A stretch of DNA of 55,669 nt. Origin: a virus. Under the pieces are notes generated by a model. The model did no database searches. It was not told the origin of the DNA and saw nothing but the letters and a program-made list of their open reading frames with translations. Shown one piece after another: positions 18,174-25,738 of the stretch (positions within the stretch are counted from its first letter, which is position 1; each line of letters opens with the position of its first letter). A program made the position numbers and the translations under genes. The stretch is taken from the IMG/VR virus record IMGVR_UViG_3300037808_001257, positions 1 to 55,669 of that record, one strand, 5' to 3'.

Positions 18174-19013
18174 ATGCCTGACCATGAAATTGCAATGAGA
18201 GAAAGATACTTAGCGATAGTACTCCTAGATTTGATAGGGTCTACTGCTTTTGTCCAAAAGGTAGGTGCGAAAGTCGCCGCTCAGTGGTTTCAAATCCATG
18301 ATCGTATGGCAAGAAATCTTGTTTATAGGCATGAAGGTCGGGAAATAGATCGTTCAGATGGATTTCTTTTATCTTTTGAGAGACCTATAGATGCTATTAA
18401 CTTTGCTCTCGCTTATCAAAAAAAAATCCCTCCTAAGATTAAGATAAACACACGCATAGGTATTCATTGGGGTAAGATCATTGAGGTAGAACAAAAAGAA
18501 GTTTATGTGGGAGCGGGTGCAAAGAGAGTCGAACTAGAAGGGATCTCAAAAAACATTGCTGCTAGAACAATGTCTTTATGTCAAAAAGGTCAAGTTCTAA
18601 TGACTAAGGAAGCAATGTTAGCCGTTAGAAATAGAACGAATATGCACACACCAAAAAGCACCCGATTTGCTTGTGTCGGCCTGTATAAATTTAAAGGTGT
18701 GAAAGAACCACAAGAAATATATGCGGTTGGTGAAACCATTGAATCGCTACAGCCTCCTCCAAGTTCAGAGAAAGTAAAGAGACTAGGAGGCCCTAAATAC
18801 ATTGGAAAAAGAGCTAGAGATCGCAAGTTCCTAGATTGGGCTAGTTATTTCTTTTGGAGGGCTGGGGTTATAGCGTGTTTGTTCTGGCTTTATATTATTT
18901 TTCAAATGTCTACAAAGTCCGTTGCAAGATCTCTTATCGGACTTCCTTACCAAATGCCTAAGTATGACGCTTTTATTAAATGGGCTAAAGAGATTCTTGA
19001 AAGGGCTTGGTGA
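18174..19013 (+). CDS. Class III nucleotide (adenylate/guanylate) cyclase with C-terminal membrane helix
   Basis: Would make cAMP, cGMP or another cyclic nucleotide. Catalytic features of a 279-residue reading from ATG 18174 (TTG 18162 is possible): first metal aspartate D19 in LLDLIGST; second D62 in RSDGF, where the usual GDG has become SDG; RIGIHWG; and the transition-state pair N127 and R131 in KNIAARTM. After YKFKGVKEPQEIYAVGE comes a linker PPPSSEKVKR and one hydrophobic helix about residues 225-245, so it is likely anchored in the inner membrane. From memory, DGFLLSFERPIDA and the linker resemble cyclase domains of kinase/cyclase proteins of Myxococcota-like bacteria. It overlaps the following membrane gene by one base. 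Confidence 0.85.
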   Translation: MPDHEIAMRERYLAIVLLDLIGSTAFVQKVGAKVAAQWFQIHDRMARNLVYRHEGREIDRSDGFLLSFERPIDAINFALAYQKKIPPKIKINTRIGIHWGKIIEVEQKEVYVGAGAKRVELEGISKNIAARTMSLCQKGQVLMTKEAMLAVRNRTNMHTPKSTRFACVGLYKFKGVKEPQEIYAVGETIESLQPPPSSEKVKRLGGPKYIGKRARDRKFLDWASYFFWRAGVIACLFWLYIIFQMSTKSVARSLIGLPYQMPKYDAFIKWAKEILERAW

Positions 19014-19510
19014 TGTCCGAGACAAAAACAAACAGGCACTTCACACAAACCGAGAAAGCTAAAAGAGGGTGGTGGGCTAGTGTAGTCTTTATGCTTTTAA
19101 TAATTGGTCTGATCTGGTTCTTGGCTAAACATGAAATTGTAGAAAAAAACCGAGACATACTAATCGGCATTATAGGAATGCTAACGGGTTCGATTTCTTC
19201 AATGTTAGCAATAGCTAGTGGTCGAGATCCTTCCGAAGTAGAAGAACTCAAAGATAAGCTAGCCTCGGCTAATGGTGACCGAGAAGCTCTTATTGCTCGG
19301 TTGAGAGATTGTCAAATCCAACTACAGTTATGTAGAGATCAGATTTTTGAACTTCAATCCGCAGTCATTAATAAGCTGTCATTGTTTGCAGGTGAAGCAC
19401 CAATAAAGTCAATGACAGAAAAAGATGTGGAGTTAAAAGGTGTTGTTAGTGAATGGAGTGTGCCTAATAACTCTGAGGGTAATCCTATTTCTGACGGGGA
19501 GTCTGATTGA
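19013..19510 (+). CDS. Two-helix membrane protein with coiled coil, coupled to the cyclase
   Basis: ATG 19013 shares its first base with the cyclase stop codon (TGATG), so the two are translationally coupled. The 165 residues have two hydrophobic segments, WWASVVFMLLIIGLIWFLA (about 20-38) and the Gly-rich ILIGIIGMLTGSISSMLAI (about 49-68). A coiled coil (EVEELKDKLASANGDREALI) and an acidic tail follow. This could be a holin-like or channel protein, or a membrane partner or effector of the cyclase. Its 3' end overlaps the convergent gene by 26 bases. Confidence 0.65.
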   Translation: MSETKTNRHFTQTEKAKRGWWASVVFMLLIIGLIWFLAKHEIVEKNRDILIGIIGMLTGSISSMLAIASGRDPSEVEELKDKLASANGDREALIARLRDCQIQLQLCRDQIFELQSAVINKLSLFAGEAPIKSMTEKDVELKGVVSEWSVPNNSEGNPISDGESD

Positions 19511-19859
19511 GATTCTCCCATCTTTTATGAAATGCCCCATCTTCAAAGTTTGTGAGATACTCATACGCTGAATCTGTGTTGCTCAAACCTTGGTCTCCAC
19601 TAAGATTTGAAAAGAAGAATTGCAACTCTCCTTTTGATTGCTCAGAAAAGCGAGAGAAATCCAGATCCGCCATTTCATTTTCAGACATATTAGAAATAAT
19701 GTTGGAGAGAGTTTCTTTCTCTTCTTTGCTTAGATTGAAGTTGACGGTTTGAGGGTTGAAGATATAATCAAGAATCTCTTCTCTTCTTTGCACAGGCATG
19801 GTGTGGCAGACATATCTAAATTTTAATCCCTGTAGTTTGCGTTTGATTGTCTTAAACAT
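19485..19859 (-). CDS. Hypothetical protein, 124 aa, reverse strand
   Basis: The preferred start is the ATG at 19859, preceded on the - strand by GAAGGAAG; a longer reading from 19916 would add 19 residues but has a weaker site. The protein has a basic N-terminus (MFKTIKRKLQGLKF) and an acidic, helical remainder. No domain is recognised. It is a single-gene reversed island between the cyclase operon and thyX, sharing an upstream region of about 147 bases with thyX. Confidence 0.6.
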   Translation of the reverse strand: MFKTIKRKLQGLKFRYVCHTMPVQRREEILDYIFNPQTVNFNLSKEEKETLSNIISNMSENEMADLDFSRFSEQSKGELQFFFSNLSGDQGLSNTDSAYEYLTNFEDGAFHKRWENLNQTPRQK

Positions 19860-20006
19860 TTTTCGATCTTCCTTCTCTTTCTGCGAGGTTGTATCTGTAG
19901 AACACACCTTGCTCATATATTCTTTGGTTCTTTTAAAAAAAAAATCATATTTGAAGTCTGTTTTATTTGGTACACCTTAAGGAACAGAGAAAATAAAGGA
20001 CTCGAA

Positions 20007-20750
20007 ATGTCAGAAGACTTCAGAAAAAACATGACTCCTATTTTTGGTGATGGTATAGGTGGTGTGTCTATAATAAATAGTATGGGAGATGATTTGACCC
20101 TCGTGAACTCAGCGAGGGCAAGCTTGGGTCAAGTGAGTACTGAGATGGGAGATCGAGAAAAAAAACTCTCGGATTTCTTAATAAGAGAAGGACATACTTC
20201 AACGAGTGAGCATAATGTAGTCACATTCTGGATTAAAGTACCCTTGTTCGTGGCACGTCAACAAATGAGACACAGGACATTCTCGTACAATGAGATTTCT
20301 CGTAGATACACTTCTTCAGATATTGAGTTCTATTTCCCAAGCCAATTCCGCCAACAAGATGAAGAAAACAGACAAGCTTCTTTAGACGAGACGTTCAATC
20401 CTACAATAGAATTCGATGCAGATGACTTCCCTAAGTTTTTAAGACTCGATGCTATTTCTGCATTGAAGAACCACACTTCTGATTCTATTAAGTTGTATAG
20501 GAGTATGGTAGACCAAGGTATTGCAAGAGAACAGTCGAGAATGGTTCTCCCACAGAATCTCTATACCACCTATTGGGCAACAGGGTCGCTCCATAACTGG
20601 ATGAACTCTTTTATTGCAAAAAGAGACCATGAGGATGCTCAGTGGGAAATAAAGTTATTAGCTAGAGAAATATCAAGAAAAATCAAACACCTCTGGCCTA
20701 TTGCTCACGAGAACTATGTTAAGCATGGGAAGATACCTCCTGTACTCTGA
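20007..20750 (+). CDS. thyX: Flavin-dependent thymidylate synthase ThyX
   Basis: Methylates dUMP to dTMP using methylene-tetrahydrofolate, FAD and NADPH. The 247 residues carry the family signature RHRTFSYNEISRRY (RHRxxSxNExSxR), ARASLGQ near the N-terminus and the FAD/dUMP-binding TSTSEHNVVTFWIKVPLFVARQ. Length is normal. ATG follows AAAGGA. Host ThyA would use a different fold, so this supplies an independent dTMP route fed by the phage dCMP deaminase. The gene is transcribed divergently from 19485-19859. Confidence 0.97.
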   Translation: MSEDFRKNMTPIFGDGIGGVSIINSMGDDLTLVNSARASLGQVSTEMGDREKKLSDFLIREGHTSTSEHNVVTFWIKVPLFVARQQMRHRTFSYNEISRRYTSSDIEFYFPSQFRQQDEENRQASLDETFNPTIEFDADDFPKFLRLDAISALKNHTSDSIKLYRSMVDQGIAREQSRMVLPQNLYTTYWATGSLHNWMNSFIAKRDHEDAQWEIKLLAREISRKIKHLWPIAHENYVKHGKIPPVL

Positions 20751-20860
20751 AATAGCTTAATACTTCTTTGATAGTTATGCCCTATAAGTCACGATCTCAT
20801 TACTTTGCTATTTCGAGGTGTCCTATGTGCTATTATTCAGAGTATTTGATGATGTGTGTC

Positions 20861-20869
20861 TGCTATACT
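20861..20869 (+). promoter_or_regulatory. Extended -10 promoter candidate TGCTATACT
   Basis: TGC followed by TATACT is a good extended -10 box 37 bases before ATG 20907, in a 156-base non-coding gap. A -35 box is not evident. A similar TGCTATATT lies before the gene at 42405. Confidence 0.4.
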
Positions 20870-20906
20870 GACGTAATAAATAATATGTTTGTATGAGGGG
20901 TTTTCC

Positions 20907-21551
20907 ATGTTATCTGAGAAAAATCGGATCTTAAAAGAAGCTTTTTTGAGACTTTGTAGCTTAAAAACCTTGGGAGAAATAGAACCTACGGTAGTACACT
21001 CCTTAGTTATCAGACCTAATATGAACACCCTATTTAAAAAGAGGATACAAAACTTACTTACATTCACGCCTTTTGCACATAAGGGCGTAGATGATCTGTT
21101 TTCAGACTATAAACGCCACCTCAATTTGCCTTTTTTGAGGATTCCTGAAGACCTCTTAGATGAACATCTTTCTTCAGAAAACTTGCAAGTAAATACAGAT
21201 AGTGTGCGACTAAAGGAATGCGATTTCGTTGGAAAATATGCCTACGTTTTAAAATCTAATGTGCCTCATCTACAAGGGACAGCACGTTTAGTGGGTCACT
21301 TTGGGTTTGAATCGGATCAAGACTATGGTTTTATAGTCAATGCTGTGGACACTCTGCTAGATGAGCTTTTCCCATCTTCTAAACGAAATAGAAAGACAGA
21401 AGAGGCTCTTCTTGATATTTTTTATAACGAGAGGCTCTCGTACAAGTTTGACGTGGAACTTGATTTCCTTATTCCCGTTACCAACTACACTAAGTTAAAA
21501 CAAGACTATGCTTATTATAAGTCACAAACAGGGTTTTACGGATTAAAGTAA
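20907..21551 (+). CDS. Hypothetical protein, 214 aa
   Basis: ATG 20907 follows GAGGGG and is preferred to TTG 20889. The product has a basic helical N-terminus (MLSEKNRILKEAFLRL) and a mixed alpha/beta remainder, with no membrane span or known motif. It is a lone + strand gene with its own extended -10 box, converging on phoH with a nine-base overlap. Function not recognised. Confidence 0.6.
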   Translation: MLSEKNRILKEAFLRLCSLKTLGEIEPTVVHSLVIRPNMNTLFKKRIQNLLTFTPFAHKGVDDLFSDYKRHLNLPFLRIPEDLLDEHLSSENLQVNTDSVRLKECDFVGKYAYVLKSNVPHLQGTARLVGHFGFESDQDYGFIVNAVDTLLDELFPSSKRNRKTEEALLDIFYNERLSYKFDVELDFLIPVTNYTKLKQDYAYYKSQTGFYGLK

Positions 21552-22832
21552 ATCTGCTGTAATGTCTGAAAGCGTAGATCTTTCAGACCTATGTAACTCC
21601 ATACAACCAAAAATAGGTTGGTTTTTCATTCTTTCTATGACATGTATAAGACCATTAGACTTTGAGTCTAAGTATGGGTGGTCTATTTGATATGGGTCGC
21701 CAAGTAAGACTACTTTAGTGCCTTCCGCCGCTCTGGTGATGACCGATTTAATTTCATGCTTGGTGAGATTTTGTGCTTCATCAATAATCATGAAAGCATT
21801 TTTTAAGGACCTCCCCCTAATAGAGTGTATGGGCTGTATTTCTATATTGCATTTATCTAACAACTCTCCTCTGCTATCTTCAGATTGTCTAACATCCCAA
21901 TAAGGGCTTATTTGATCGAGGTTGTCGAAAAAAGATTGCATCCAAGGTTCTAGTTTCTCACTTAAACTTCCGGGTAAAAAACCAATGCCATTACCCACAT
22001 CTACTACGGGCTTGCTTAAGACTATCTTACTGTAGTTTGTCTGCTGTTCTAACGCAGCCGCTAACGCAAGAAAAGTCTTTCCTGTCCCTGCTTTCCCCAA
22101 TATGGCTACAAGCTGTATTTCTGAGTCTAAAAGCAGATCAAGACAAGCTGTCTGTTCTATATTTCTAGGTTTTGCTTTCTCTACTCTTAACTTTTTGTCT
22201 ACATTACTAAGACTCCCATCTTTGTAAATGAACAGGTGTGTTTTTCCTGTTCCATGACTGATAAACTTAATATACTTGTTTTCATATAGCTCACCGACAT
22301 AACACATATGGTCTTCATATCGGATAGCACCTTGCCAGTAAGCCTCTGCTATTTGTTTCTCTAGTTGGTCGTCAGGTATGACTTCGACTATGCCCACATT
22401 ATGTGTATCTCTTCTGTCTGCACTGTAGTCTTCGGACTTTAGTCCAACACTTTCACAAATGATCCTTAAGTTGACATCTTTGCTAACAAGAGTGAAATCA
22501 CTGTATTTCTCATTCTGCTCCATTGCAGTTTGGAGGATGAGTAAGTCTATGTACCTTATTTGACTCGCCTGATCTAAGTCTTTCAGACTTATTTCATCTC
22601 CAAGAGAAACAACTTCAAGATTTTCATCTTTTGATTCCATCTTTGAGAGGATCAAAGAAGAAGCTTTTCTTGCTAAATGGGAAATATGTCCTTTTTCTTT
22701 TTTTGGTGCGTCTTTTAGTAAATCAAGCTCCATAATTACAAATATGGGTATCAGAACTTTAGTATCCCCATACGAGCATACACTCTCTGGGTCATGTATT
22801 AAAATGGAGGTGTCGAGTAGAACCGCTTTCAT
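21543..22832 (-). CDS. phoH: PIN-PhoH fusion: ribonuclease plus PhoH ATPase
   Basis: The 429-residue protein has an N-terminal PIN nuclease domain (VLLDTSILIHDP with D7, E35, DLLIL D96, then TLVSKDVNLR). A PhoH ATPase domain follows: Walker A GKAGTGKT (246-253), IRGRSLKNAFMIIDEAQN (DE at 351-352) and LLGDPYQID. The fusion is the PhoH2-type toxin/RNA helicase architecture also seen in bacterial YlaK-like proteins. It probably unwinds and cleaves RNA and may reshape host mRNA pools; phosphate-starvation control is not shown here. It lies in a reversed two-gene island with 22894-23604, 61 bases downstream of it. Confidence 0.92.
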   Translation of the reverse strand: MKAVLLDTSILIHDPESVCSYGDTKVLIPIFVIMELDLLKDAPKKEKGHISHLARKASSLILSKMESKDENLEVVSLGDEISLKDLDQASQIRYIDLLILQTAMEQNEKYSDFTLVSKDVNLRIICESVGLKSEDYSADRRDTHNVGIVEVIPDDQLEKQIAEAYWQGAIRYEDHMCYVGELYENKYIKFISHGTGKTHLFIYKDGSLSNVDKKLRVEKAKPRNIEQTACLDLLLDSEIQLVAILGKAGTGKTFLALAAALEQQTNYSKIVLSKPVVDVGNGIGFLPGSLSEKLEPWMQSFFDNLDQISPYWDVRQSEDSRGELLDKCNIEIQPIHSIRGRSLKNAFMIIDEAQNLTKHEIKSVITRAAEGTKVVLLGDPYQIDHPYLDSKSNGLIHVIERMKNQPIFGCMELHRSERSTLSDITADLL

Positions 22833-22893
22833 AGAGAACCTTTCTTTTTTTGTTTCTTAAAAAGAAGCTCCCTATTAAGAAAGTAATCTCAAC

Positions 22894-23604
22894 CTAGTGG
22901 TAGACTATCTCACCCTTGTTTGCAAACACCCATACAAAATGTTCTAACTCTTCTACTGAGATGTTTTTCAAGGAAGATAGCTTTTCGATGTCTTTTTTGT
23001 ATTGGTCATAGTCATCTAAGTCTAACTTCCCTTCTTGTGTAAAGGAGAGGATGTTATTAATCGCTTTCGTTCCTTCTATATGGTTCTTAGCCTCTTCGTC
23101 AGAAAGTACTTCATCTACGATTGCAACAGGCCCTCCTATCCACAGGAGGGCTTTTCTACCCTCAAAATCAGTTACCACATAGGATTCAAAGTCATTGCTG
23201 TTTAAATGGTCTAAAGGGATAGGGTATTCAGAGTTTTCTAATTTCTCCCAAGTGATCTTCGCTTCGTTTTCGTAAAATGTGAAGGAGATACTACCATTTC
23301 CTGTTGGGGTGAAAAACACTTCAAAGTTGTTTCCTTTTTGTTTTTTTCGTATTTCTAATACGCAACCGCTATGTTTGACTAAAGGTGTCATGCTTTCAGT
23401 GGTGAAAAATCTTAAGTTGAATAAGTGTTCTTTCTCTTCAAGAAACGCACCTCCGATGTTTTTGAGAGTGTCTTGCTTATCTATGTTAATGCCTTTGTGT
23501 GGCATTTTGCAGTTGAAATAGGTCTCTGAAAGAAGGCTTCTTTTTTTGTGGGAGAAGGGGGTTTTCCCAAACTTGCAAAAATTGAATTTTTCTAGCTCGT
23601 ACAT
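22894..23604 (-). CDS. Hypothetical protein, 236 aa, upstream of phoH
   Basis: The start has GAGAGG six bases upstream on the - strand. The sequence is soluble and beta-rich in the centre (VLEIRKKQKGNNFEVFFTP, GSISFTFYENEAKITWEKL) with an acidic helical C-terminus. No conserved motif is recognised. It precedes phoH in the same direction and is divergent from the deaminase gene, with 81 bases between them that must contain both promoters. Confidence 0.6.
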   Translation of the reverse strand: MYELEKFNFCKFGKTPFSHKKRSLLSETYFNCKMPHKGINIDKQDTLKNIGGAFLEEKEHLFNLRFFTTESMTPLVKHSGCVLEIRKKQKGNNFEVFFTPTGNGSISFTFYENEAKITWEKLENSEYPIPLDHLNSNDFESYVVTDFEGRKALLWIGGPVAIVDEVLSDEEAKNHIEGTKAINNILSFTQEGKLDLDDYDQYKKDIEKLSSLKNISVEELEHFVWVFANKGEIVYH

Positions 23605-23685
23605 TTCATACCTCTCTTGTGGTTTAATGGTCTTCTCTATTATATACTTTTTAGAGTGTGTTTGTTCCAGAAAGTTTTGTACGGT

Positions 23686-24141
23686 ATGAAAGATAAGTTG
23701 TTAGAAATACGAATAAAGCAGTGTGGTTTGCTGTCAAACGCTTCTCCTTGTCCACGAAGGGCGGTGGGTGCGATTATCATAGACCCTACAGATGGTGTTG
23801 TTTTAAGCGATGGTTACAACGGCACTCCTCGTGGTTCTGAGGATGTTCTCTGTGGAGGGTCTGTGTGTCTTAGAGAAGACTCTAGTGTTAAGAGTGGCAC
23901 ACAAAACGATATCGGGTGTCATCACGCAGAGATGAACGCAATTTTAAATAGTTCTCGGAGAGGTCAAGCTACTTTGGGTAAGTGGATGATTGTCTCATGT
24001 AGCCCATGTCTGATGTGTGCAAAAGCAATACACCATGCAGGGATAGTTAAGATTATCATCTCTAGCATTCCAGAGAGTCACACTCAAGGGGTGGAATATT
24101 TGAAAAGAAATGATGTGGACGTTTCCATTGTCCTTTTATGA
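23686..24141 (+). CDS. dCMP deaminase (zinc-dependent)
   Basis: Converts dCMP to dUMP for ThyX. ATG 23686 gives 151 residues, the normal length; upstream in-frame codons lie in the divergent promoter region. Zinc ligands and catalytic glutamate are in HHAEMNAI (HAE) and SCSPCLMCAKAI (PCxxC). GYNGTPRG is the substrate-loop signature of dCMP deaminases, which separates them from cytidine or tRNA deaminases. It also has an additional cysteine-rich segment (CGGSVCLRED), a common second zinc site in phage enzymes. Confidence 0.95.
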   Translation: MKDKLLEIRIKQCGLLSNASPCPRRAVGAIIIDPTDGVVLSDGYNGTPRGSEDVLCGGSVCLREDSSVKSGTQNDIGCHHAEMNAILNSSRRGQATLGKWMIVSCSPCLMCAKAIHHAGIVKIIISSIPESHTQGVEYLKRNDVDVSIVLL

Positions 24142-24153
24142 TTCTACTTATTT

Positions 24154-24166
24154 TTAGTTTGTTTAT
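24154..24166 (+). promoter_or_regulatory. Candidate phage promoter element (copy 4, one mismatch)
   Basis: TTAGTTTGTTTAT matches the TTTGTTTGTTTAT element at 12 of 13 positions and ends 40 bases before ATG 24207. That is the first gene of the long head/packaging operon, so this may be the late-gene promoter. Confidence 0.4.
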
Positions 24167-24206
24167 GTTCTAGTAGTTGGAGAAAGAAAGAAGAGAGGAT
24201 TTTATT

Positions 24207-25145
24207 ATGTCGAGTAGACTTTCAGATTTAATCAGATTTGCCTATAACAACCCAGAATCAAGAGAAGAAGTACTTTCTGAGCTATTTTCAGGGTTAGATG
24301 CAGAAGAAATAGATTCCTTTGAGCGGATGTCAGGAGCAAGGTCTCTTGTGAATGAGCGAGGCGATTGTGCAAACCCACACGTTAGAGGCAAACCCCGCCC
24401 GGGCTATGGTACTTGCTATCAAACTCACAATGAATATGGTTCTGCAAGCAGTGGTGAGAATGGTTCGGATGATAGAAAGCAATACATGGTAGACTATCGT
24501 AAGAATAATTACGATACGGAAAATGGCCCTAACGATGGTAAGGATCGTAAGACTGTACCTATGCCTTGGGGTCAAAGCACCACACGAAGTGCAAGCTCAG
24601 AGTTAGTGAGACTTGCACATGAACTTCCTGAGTTAAGAGACCCCATCTTAAAGCTTTTTTTTTTCAAAACAGCAGTAGATAATGGTTACAAAGCCCCTTC
24701 TCCAAAAGCAAAGGAAAGAGGGTGTGGTGAGGTTTTTAAAGACCGTTCAGAGTTAACACAACAAGAAAAAATAGAGATGGAGTCGGCACGAAAGAAAGGT
24801 GAAGCACCCCCAGTAGGCAGTTGTAATCGTAGGATAAATGATTACGGCAGTGGTGTTTCTTTCGATATGAAGAAATATATGCAGGACTATCGAGCCAAGG
24901 GCTTTCTTGAGTTTAACTCAGATTTAGGTAAAGAAGTCCAAACGAGCAAGGGGGATGCGAGCCGCTCAAAGGTTCCAGATTGGGCAGGCAAAGTTAAAGG
25001 TGAAAATAATCCATCTAAGCTTGAAGTTCAAAAGAAGAGAACAGAGAAGAGAAAAGAGGTTGATCCTTCTAAAGCTCTTAAAGCCCCTCCTAAGAGTGAA
25101 GCTCCTAAGAAGAAGAAGCTTAAACTAGTTAAAGATAGGAGTTGA
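24207..25145 (+). CDS. Virion-type protein with two internal repeats and basic tail
   Basis: ATG 24207 follows AGAGAGGA, giving 312 residues. Two related halves are visible. Each opens with an S-x-L-[IV]-R-[FL]-A-x-x-x-P-E motif (SDLIRFAYNNPESREEVL; SELVRLAHELPELRDPILKL), then a Cys-Gly-Tyr region (GYGTCYQTHNEYGS; VGSCNRRINDYGSG) and [KQ]YM[VQ]DYR. The C-terminus is Lys-rich (SEAPKKKKLKLVKDRS). I know the first motif only as recurrent in structural-region proteins of uncharacterised phages. As first gene of the head operon it is probably a virion or packaging protein; no enzyme motif is present. Confidence 0.6.
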   Translation: MSSRLSDLIRFAYNNPESREEVLSELFSGLDAEEIDSFERMSGARSLVNERGDCANPHVRGKPRPGYGTCYQTHNEYGSASSGENGSDDRKQYMVDYRKNNYDTENGPNDGKDRKTVPMPWGQSTTRSASSELVRLAHELPELRDPILKLFFFKTAVDNGYKAPSPKAKERGCGEVFKDRSELTQQEKIEMESARKKGEAPPVGSCNRRINDYGSGVSFDMKKYMQDYRAKGFLEFNSDLGKEVQTSKGDASRSKVPDWAGKVKGENNPSKLEVQKKRTEKRKEVDPSKALKAPPKSEAPKKKKLKLVKDRS

Positions 25146-25147
25146 TT

Positions 25148-25738
25148 GTGTCAGAGATCAATAGAAATAAAAACATAAGAACAGCAGGTGAAGTTCGCTT
25201 CATCAAAGATGATTCTAATTCTCCTATGAACGCAGGAAATTGGGCATGGGGGGGCTTTCCTCCAACAAACAGAGAAATAAACCCTAACTTCAAGTTTGAT
25301 CCTGATTGTAGTGCGAAGCTCGTTGCTGTGTTGAAGAGTACTCTTTTTGCTTTAGGTCACACACTACACGCCTATGACATCTTCGCTAAACTTAAGAGTC
25401 GGAGTATTTCTCCAGATGGGAGTTTGGGAGGTAAGGGTTATATTCAAGAAGTGAAACATATGCGTAAGCAGTTTATGAATACTGTAGAAGCTCTCTCTGC
25501 TCTTTCTGACACTCTTAATGATGAAGTTAAAGCACCACATTGGGCTTTAGCTTCTAGAGATCCTCAAGAAGTTGATTCTATCAACGACATTAAAGAAGAT
25601 CCTGAGAAATATGCAGAGCGACAAATGAAAGAGGATGCAAAGTCAATAGAAGAATCTTCCAAAATCAGAACTGCAAGCATCCGCAAACGTGCTAGTGTTA
25701 CTATAGTAGCAGATAAATACATAAGGAGCATGAAATGA
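25148..25738 (+). CDS. Hypothetical head-region protein, 196 aa
   Basis: GTG 25148, six bases after AGGAG, is preferred over TTG 25142 that would overlap the upstream stop. The protein has an aromatic Gly/Asn/Pro-rich N-terminal part (NAGNWAWGGFPPTNREINPN), a long helical centre and a C-terminus IRTASIRKRASVTIVADKY with the [RK]xAS motif seen in other virion-type proteins here. It overlaps the next start by four bases (ATGA). Likely structural; family not recognised. Confidence 0.55.
   Translation: MSEINRNKNIRTAGEVRFIKDDSNSPMNAGNWAWGGFPPTNREINPNFKFDPDCSAKLVAVLKSTLFALGHTLHAYDIFAKLKSRSISPDGSLGGKGYIQEVKHMRKQFMNTVEALSALSDTLNDEVKAPHWALASRDPQEVDSINDIKEDPEKYAERQMKEDAKSIEESSKIRTASIRKRASVTIVADKYIRSMK

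Noticed and set aside
19007-19012. TTG 19007 or GTG 19010 as start of the two-helix membrane protein
   Set aside because: The ATG at 19013 shares a base with the cyclase stop (TGATG), a common coupled start, and needs no rarer codon.
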